Assembly (NCBI GenBank): GCA_015680685.1
Contig: MNCI01020267.1
Location: forward strand, 6,000-56,264
From: Gnetum montanum
Taxonomy: Eukaryota > Streptophyta > Gnetopsida > Gnetales > Gnetaceae
Length of the DNA stretch: 50,265 nucleotides
Direction of reading: 5' to 3'
Shown here: positions 44,646 to 50,265 of the stretch, in pieces
Position numbering within the stretch: the first letter of the stretch is position 1
Layout of the letters: every line of letters starts with the position of its first letter
Made by a program: the position numbers and the translations under genes
Notes under the pieces: model-generated
The model's input: the letters and a program-made list of their open reading frames with translations, nothing else
Databases searched by the model: none
Told to the model about the DNA's origin: nothing

Positions 44646-45690
44646 GATGAAGGACCTTGTTGAGCGCATCGTTGTTTTGGAAGAGTTGATTGGAGCCCCT
44701 GCTCCTAATGCTCGATCCCTTGCAAACTAGGTAGTTCTACACCATAGAGAGATTAACCAATTGTAGCAAAACAATGATGTTATGCAAAGTGAACTCGAAT
44801 CTCATGTTGGCGAGATTGAGAGTGTAAGGTAGATTTGTCATCCCTTGAAGATGACCTTGCATTACTAAAGAATATAGTTTTAGGATCTTCAAACACTAGC
44901 AGGAACCCAGACACCTCCAAACTGAAAGTGCTGGAGTTGAAACAGTTTGGAGGAAGTCAGAATGCAAAGGAGCTGAAAAAATTCTTATGGGACATGGAGC
45001 AATACTTTTGTGCTACTTGTGTTCTTGAGGACCAAAGGGTTATGATAACAAGCATGTATCTTGTGGAAGATGCAAAGCTCTGGTGGAGGACGTGGTTGGA
45101 GAACAATGTGAGTGTTGGCCGCCCTCAAATCATAATGTGGGAGGCACTAAGAAAGAAGCTAAAGGATCAATTCATTTCTTTGAATGTCACATGGGTGGCA
45201 TGAGAGTCTCTTAGAAATCTAAGACATACCACTACCTTGCATGAATATGTCAAGGAATTCAGTTCCTTGATACTAGACATAAAAAATATGTCTGACAAGG
45301 ATAAGTTGTTTAACTTCCTTTCAGGGTTGCAGCCATGGGCTCAAGAAGAGCTGAGAAGGTAGAGCATGAAATATCTACCAATGGTCATAGTCGTTGTGGA
45401 TAGCTTGGTTGATTTCAAACAGGGAAATTCTGGATCCAATTCAGAGCAGAAGAAGCCCCAGGACAAGGGTAAGAAGGGAGGAAAATAACATCAAGACCCC
45501 AAAGATAATAAGAAGGAGGGGGTGCCCTCCAAACCCAAGGGAGAGGGAGTCTCCCAAGGGAAGAAATTCTCATCTAGGTGCTTTATTTGTGATGGACCAC
45601 ACTGGGCTCATGCCTACCCTTCGAGAGAGAAGCTCTCGACCCTTAGACTTCAAGAGGAGTTTGAGAGAGATTGCAGAAACCCGAGGTGCA
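44646..45690 (+). pseudogene. gag: Element C gag
   Basis: Starts MKDLVERIVVLEELIGAPAP at 44646, with an N-terminal helical part broken by stops and a frameshift near 44830. The capsid-like domain is open at 44835-45203: LKQFGGSQNAKELKKFLWDM, then the DAKLWWRTW motif typical of retrotransposon gag. A second block (TTTLHEYVKEFSSLILDI, LFNFLSGLQPWAQEELR) ends the domain. A Lys-rich stretch is followed by the zinc knuckle CFICDGPHWAHAYP (45579-45620), a CCHC motif with its last Cys changed to Tyr. Confidence 0.85.
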
Positions 45691-46240
45691 ACTCGTTATA
45701 GTTGTTGAATACTCTTTCTTTCCAAAAGTTCACTCCACCAAACAAGGTAATGTTCATGGAGGTCTTCCTCAATGGAAAGAAGGTAACCACAATGTTGGAC
45801 ATGGGAGCGACAAAAAACTTTGTGTCCCAATGGTTGGTGGAGAAACTTGGCTTGACCATCGCCACGAGCTAGAGCAAGGTCAAGGTTGTGAACTCAGGAG
45901 AACAACCAGTTCATGGTGTGATCTCTTTTCCTCTCAGAGTCAGACTTTGGGAGGATGAATGTAATTTTGTTGTCGTCTCTTTAGATGACTTTGAGTTGAT
46001 TTTTGGGGTCGAATTCTTTGTAAGGGCCAAAGCTTTAGTGGTACAACACTTGGGGGGGATGTTGATTGCCCATGAAAGGAAACCCAATTTTATTCCTATC
46101 AAATGTAAAAAGCCCAAACAGATTTTTCAATCAACAGATCAACCGAATTTGGGGGTAAAACGAGGTGAAGTCACTGTGCTGGCTACCTTGGTGGAGATCA
46201 AGAAGAACCACATAGTGGAAGTACCTGATTGTGTAGGGCA
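45690..46240 (+). pseudogene. Element C aspartic protease
   Basis: TTMLDMGATKNFVS carries the active site at 45798-45806, Asp-Met-Gly where Asp-Thr-Gly is expected (a C-to-T change turns ACG into ATG). After one stop, EQPVHGVISFPLRV and DFELIFGVEFF match the C-terminal half of clan AA proteases. This part is open to 46475 and runs into the RT linker. Confidence 0.8.
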
Positions 46241-47110
46241 TCTACTAATGGAATTTGCAGATGTGATGCCACCTGAGTTACCTAAGGTATTACCTCCCAG
46301 GAGGAGGGTAGACCATCAGATTGAGCTAGAACCTGGGGCAAGGATGCCTGTGAGTGTTCCCTATCAAATGTCCCCCATGGAGCTTATCGAGTTGTGCAAG
46401 CAACTAGATGATTTATTGGAGGCTGGTTACCTTCAACCTTCAAAGGCACTGTATGGAGCACCAATGCTCTTCTAAAAGAAGTAGGAAAACATGTTGCGGA
46501 TGTGCATGGACTATATGGTATTGAACAAAATCACCATAAAAAACAAGTATCAAATCCCAAATGTGGTAGACTTGTTTGATCGTTTGGCAAAAGCAAGGTA
46601 TTTTACCAAGTTTGATTTGAGGTCTAGGTATTGGCAGGTGCGCATCACTGTTGGGGATGAAGCAAAAATAGTGTGTGTAATCCAATATTGCTCTTTCAAG
46701 TTTTTGGTGATGCCATTTGGGCTCACCAACGCCTCTACCACATTTTGCGATTTGATAAATGATGTTTTATATGAGTTCCTAGATAGATCGGTGGTGGTCT
46801 ATCTAGATGATATTGTTGTGCATAGCAAGAGTTTGGAGGCTCATGTAGAACACTTAAGGTAGGTTTTCTCAAGGCTGAAAGAAAACCACTTGTATGTAAA
46901 GAAAGAAAAATGCAAATCTGGTGTCTAGGAGATCTTATTTCTTGATCATCGAATATCAAAGAGGAAAATCCAGATGGATGACTGGAAGGTGTAGGCAATT
47001 GTGGAGTGGCCTGCTCCAAAGAAGGTTCCTAAATTGCGGTCCTTTTTAGGACTTGCCAACTATTACCGACGGTTCATTAAGGGCTACGCAAGGAAGGTAG
47101 CCCCCTTGAT
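46241..47110 (+). pseudogene. Element C reverse transcriptase
   Basis: FADVMPPELPKVLPPRRRVD and IELEPGARMPVSVPYQMSP lead into RT. Palm: MCMDYMVLNKITIKNKY, FTKFDLRSRYWQVRI, MPFGLTNASTTFCDLINDVL, VVVYLDDIVVHSKSLEAHVE with YLDD at 46800-46811. Thumb: [20 protein letters not shown] and [10 protein letters not shown]. Two or three stops, for example after EHLR at 46860. The catalytic residues are intact. Confidence 0.9.
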
Positions 47111-47640
47111 TAATTTACTAAAGATGAATCAAACATGGGTGTGGTTAGAGGCTTGTGAGAAGGCCTTCAATTGAATCAAGGAAGCTGTAATGTTGAAACC
47201 AGTGCTGCAGTTGCCCAACTTTGAAGTTCCATTTGAACTTCATACCAATCCATTCGATCGAGCGATTGGTGGAGTCCTGGTGCAAGAGGGACATCCAATT
47301 ATGTTTAAAAGTAGGAAGCTCAAGGACATAGAGCAACGATATATTGCTCATGAGAAGGAAATCATGGCAGTGGTGCACTGCCTAAATGTTTGGAGGAATT
47401 ACCTGTTGGGAATGAAGTTCACAGTGGACACAGAAAATGTGGCCAACACATACTTTAAAACTCAGAAAAAGCTCTCCTCGAAGCAAGCAAGGTGACAAGA
47501 GTACCTTGCAGAGTTTAACTTCAATTGGGTTCATCAACCTATGTGGGAGAACTAGGTAGCGAATCCGCTAAGTTGAAAGGAAGTTTAGGCTTATGTTGTA
47601 GCATTGATGACAGTTCAGTCAAACTTCATCAACATGGTGA
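47110..47640 (+). pseudogene. Element C RNase H
   Basis: LQLPNFEVPFELHTNPFDRA is the first block, where Asp of the usual 'DAS' is Asn. Then YIAHEKEIMAVVHCLNVWR keeps the Glu, and FTVDTENVANTYFKTQKKLS keeps an Asp. A stop follows SSKQAR. Confidence 0.8.
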
Positions 47641-47689
47641 AGGAAGCTACAGAAGCAAACAAGACCTATTTTCAACTAAGAAAATAGGT

Positions 47690-48740
47690 GCATGAAGGCC
47701 TCATGAGAAAGTATTGGCTTGAGGATGATCTCTTGTACACTCAAGGAAATATGTTATATGTTCCTAAGGGTGAGGGACTACGGCATGAACTCATGAGAGA
47801 AACTCATGACACCTAGTGGGTTGGACACCCAGGGATGAGAAGGATGCTAGCTCTTCTATCTAGAGGTTACTTTTGGCCTAAGATGGAAGAGGATGTGGAA
47901 CTATATGTGAGAACCTATTTAGTGTGTCAGGTAGACAAAATAGAGAAGAAGAAGCAGGTTGGGCTTCTTCAACCTCTTCCAATTCTTAGAAGACCATGGG
48001 AATGTGTTTCACTGGACTTCATCACGGGCTTCCCACAGGTGGATGGGAAGGTGTTTATATTGGTTTTGGTTAATCGGTTCTTAAAGTATGCCATGTTTGT
48101 AGCTGCACCTCAGGTGTGCATTGCAGAAGCAACTTCTAAACTCTTCTTTTGGTGTGTTGTAAAGGTATTTGGGGTACCATGAGATATTGTAAGTGACTGG
48201 GATGCCTAGTTCACAGGGAAGTTCTAGGTGGTGTTGTTGTCTTTGATGAGATCAGAATTAAAATTTTCCATAGCCAACCATCCCCGGATGGATGGGAAAA
48301 TGGAGTGAATGAATGCTTTGGTTGAAGAGTATCTTCTCCACTTTGTAACCACAAGTCAGTGGAATTGGGTTGCATTGTTGGACACTACCACATTCTGCTA
48401 CAACATGCATCAAACTTCCTCAACGGGGTTGAGTCCTGCAGAGTTGATCTTTGGGAATCAGCCCATAATACCCTTGGATGTGGCAAGATCAAAGTCTCAA
48501 GGGAAATTCCCTACGGTGTATCAATTTTCACGCAATAAGTAGGAACTATATTAGCAAGCTCAGGATAGCTTAGGTAAGGCACAGAGGCACATGAAGAAGT
48601 ATGCCAATTAGAATCGAAGGGTGGTCAAGTAGAAAAAAGGGGATAAGGTCTTGTTAAAACTTACTTCCCAAATCTAAAAAAAGATCATTGATAAATAGTA
48701 TCTTCAAAGGTACGATGGACCATTTGAGGTTGTGAAGTGG
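47690..48740 (+). pseudogene. Element C integrase
   Basis: The zinc region spans ETHDT*WVGHPGMRRM and YVRTYLVCQVDK, with the first Cys of the pair changed to Tyr. The core starts WECVSLDFITGFPQ (first Asp). The second block reads VP*DIVSDWDA*F, in which CGA has become TGA and neighbouring Arg codons became Trp or stop. The third reads HPRMDGKME*MNALVEEYL with Glu kept. YNMHQTSSTGLSPAELIFGN follows. Confidence 0.88.
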
Positions 48741-49060
48741 GTGGGCAATGTGGCCTACAGATTGAAATTGCTGGAGCAGATGAAAATCCATCTGAATTTT
48801 CATATAAGCTTTCTCAAACCATTCTATGAGGATGAGAATGCAACGAGACATCAAGCCAAGAGAGCTCCTTCTAGCATCCGAAAGGAATTTCAGAGAATGG
48901 CTGAGAGAATCCTTAGTCATCACACTGAGGGTGCTAGTCAAAAGAATCGATGCATTGACTACTTAGTCATATGGAAGGGCTGTAGCGAGGAGGACACCAC
49001 ATGGGAACATGATGTTATCCTATGGTAGTTTGAGGAGTTGATCAAACCATACTTGAAAGG
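48741..49060 (+). pseudogene. Element C integrase C-terminus with chromodomain
   Basis: AYRLKLLEQMKIHLNFHISF is the C-terminal module with the 'HPVFHVS.LKP'-type ending (NFHISFLKPF). The chromodomain follows at 48951-49026: YLVIWKGCSEEDTTWEHD matches the 'YLVKWKG...E.TWE' core with its aromatic residues. In chromoviruses this domain guides integration to modified histones. A stop breaks it after VILW. Confidence 0.9.
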
Positions 49061-49102
49061 ACTTCTGACGAGGATGTCAGACTCATCCAATGAGGGTGGA
49101 TT

Positions 49103-49694
49103 TGTCACGGCCTCTTGAGCTTCCGCAATCGTAGGCTCATGTGCAAGCGTATGTGAGCTACAATTGATCCACACTTGGAGTGTGGAAAGACATCTGGTAC
49201 TGCCAGGAAGATTTAAGTGTGATGCATGTGAGGGGACTATAGTTGGGTTCACCCAAATGTAGCGCATGCACATCTAGAGGAAGATAGGTTCGACGCATGT
49301 GAGGGGGCTACAGCCAGGTTTGCCCAGATGTAGTGCATGCATATCCGTTATCGCCAGTTGGGGCAAAATGGATAGAAACCTGAATTGGAAAAGGGGTTAC
49401 GTGCATAATCTTTGGAGATGCAAGTGATTCATTTGTAATGCCAGTCACAGGAGTGCACTAGCAAGGTCGAGTACGCGCACTCCTATAAAAGAAGGAGGTG
49501 AGGCTCACATTGGGGCAACTTCCTATGCGTGTTGTAACATATTCCTTTGAGAGTAAAGGTTGGGAGTTTTCTTGTAAGCGTGTTTCTATTGAGCTTGAGT
49601 ATCATTGTGCATTTGTTATGAGTAGCTGGCTAAGGTGGGCACTTAGCGCTATCACCTAGTGAAAGAAATTTCAACTGCAATTCACCCAGTGATA
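49103..49694 (+). repeat. Element C 3' LTR
   Basis: Begins TGTCACGG after a short purine-rich stretch (gagggtggatt) and ends GTGATA before the TCCCC flank. Same 592-bp length as the 5' LTR, TATA box CTATAAAAG included. Confidence 0.93.
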
Positions 49695-50045
49695 TCCCCC
49701 ATGTTGCCATTCATATCTTGTCCAATGATCAACCACATTGAATTCCTCAAATAATACCTTTTCCCAAAATTCCTTATGTTGAAAATGCATAAACTTGGTA
49801 ACTATATATGGATTCTTAATAATATTTTTCATTTTCCATTCCTTTATTACAAAAATAGTTTCCAATTATTCTCCAAGCAGTACCTTATGTAGGTCTAGCC
49901 AATAAATATCTACTACACTCAAAGTAAAAAAAAAAAAAAATTGGTGCCCTAACTCATTTATCAAATCAAACAGTTACACTTTGCATTTTCTCCAGTAGGA
50001 AGGTGTTCCTTGTATTGTTGTTCCAAATCAAATCAAATTATCAAC
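49695..50045 (-). pseudogene. Helitron Rep, part upstream of the HUH motif
   Basis: Minus-strand MHFQHKEFWEKVLFEEFNVVD and TRYEWQHGG at 49850-49695 correspond to the Helitron Rep stretch that directly precedes 'GSPH.H'. Joining it to 43860-44022 across element C restores the order 'EWQ..GSPH' of the family. The rest of Rep would lie beyond the window. A 15-A run at 49926-49940 marks decay. Confidence 0.75.
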
Positions 50046-50060
50046 AAAATTATCTAATGG

Positions 50061-50265
50061 TGATGAGACGTGATATCGCGGCCACCACGATATCGCATCC
50101 CATGTGATATCGTGTCGTCCCCTACGATGTCGTGTATGCAATATCGCAGTCCGTCGTCAAATCTATAAATAAGAGGCGGCACTCCCCTCATTTCTCATCC
50201 TAGGCTTAAAGTAGGAAAAATCTGGCAGTTTGATCACTCCAGAGATAGAATATTTTCCATGTGCC
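50061..50265 (+). mobile_element. Start of an LTR of the solo-LTR family, cut by the window end
   Basis: Begins TGATGAGACG and follows the solo LTR (21931-22938, reverse complement) through the GATATC array, TATAAATA at 50164-50171 and 'aagaggcggc'. Only the first 205 bp are visible. Whether it is a 5' LTR of a full element or a solo LTR cannot be told. Confidence 0.85.
50072..50171 (+). promoter_or_regulatory. Phased GATATC sites and TATA box, right-edge LTR
   Basis: Sites begin at 50072, 50089, 50106, 50126 (GATGTC) and 50140 (AATATC); TATAAATA at 50164. Steps from the TATA box outward are 24, 14, 20, 17 and 17 bp. The positions are kept even where the site sequence has decayed. Confidence 0.6.

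Larger units (their letters stand above)
44028..49694 (+). mobile_element. Element C: chromodomain Ty3/gypsy (chromovirus), complete structure
   Basis: LTRs of 592 bp each (44028-44619 and 49103-49694) both begin TGTCACGG and end GTGATA. Flanking pentamers TCCCA (44023-44027) and TCCCC (49695-49699) look like a target duplication with one change. Inside are a Met-type primer site, gag, protease, RT, RNase H, integrase and a chromodomain, 5.7 kb in all, typical for a compact chromovirus. By hand count the LTRs differ at about 79 of 592 positions (13%). It interrupts a Helitron Rep gene on the other strand. Confidence 0.93.

Noticed and set aside
49926-49955. Poly-A followed by ttggtgccct, resembling a LINE tail or an Asp primer site
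   Set aside because: No LINE upstream, and no LTR end next to the primer-like bases.
41939-50060. Shared phrase caacaaaattatctaat at about 41948 and 50043 as a possible Helitron end repeat
   Set aside because: Only 17 AT-rich bases; the first copy lies inside the helicase coding sequence, so coincidence is more likely.
1-50265. Host protein-coding gene, tRNA, rRNA, organelle insert or CRISPR array
   Set aside because: None found on either strand; all recognisable coding sequence belongs to transposable elements.

Overview
The window looks like nuclear DNA from a land plant with a large, repeat-rich genome. It is AT-rich and made almost entirely of decayed transposable elements of plant type: Ty3/gypsy elements primed by tRNA-Asp or initiator tRNA-Met, Ty1/copia-like LTRs, an RTE-type LINE and a Helitron. 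I see no intact host gene, tRNA, rRNA or CRISPR. Every coding region is broken by stops and frameshifts, many of which look like C-to-T (or G-to-A) changes in former CAG, CAA, CGA and TGG codons, as expected for methylated, silenced plant repeats. A gymnosperm or another large-genome plant is possible, but the sequence alone does not settle it.

Layout. 1-2521: unassigned sequence with one TATA-like promoter candidate. 2522-2934: copia-like LTR plus primer site. About 3260-6110: badly decayed Athila-like gypsy pol (element D, +). About 6150-7876: RTE-type LINE (+), cut off in its reverse transcriptase. 7877-38340: one old minus-strand gypsy element (E, about 6.4 kb of its own sequence) blown apart by three insertions, each with a matching 5-bp target duplication: element A (9083-18831, +, TATAG), a solo LTR (21931-22938, -, CTTAT) and element B (24246-37537, -, CACAT). 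A, B and D belong to one Athila-like family group. B carries about 3.6 kb more than A downstream of integrase, including a long accessory reading frame ending in coiled coil. 38341-40166: AT-rich filler with a minus-strand copia-like LTR and primer site. 40167-40689: large fold-back inverted repeat. About 40990-50045: minus-strand Helitron Rep/helicase gene, split at its HUH motif by a chromodomain gypsy element (C, 44028-49694, +). 50061 to the end: the start of another LTR of the solo-LTR type.

The most interesting signal is in the LTR promoters. Two groups of LTRs use different hexameric palindromes (GATATC in A, the solo LTR and the right-edge LTR; GTTAAC/GTCGAC-like in B), yet place them on the same ruler upstream of TATAAATA: 24 bp to the first site, then 14, then 20, then further 14- or 17-bp steps. 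B also has a partial 14-bp-spaced copy of this array inside the element, upstream of its accessory reading frame, which suggests an internal promoter.
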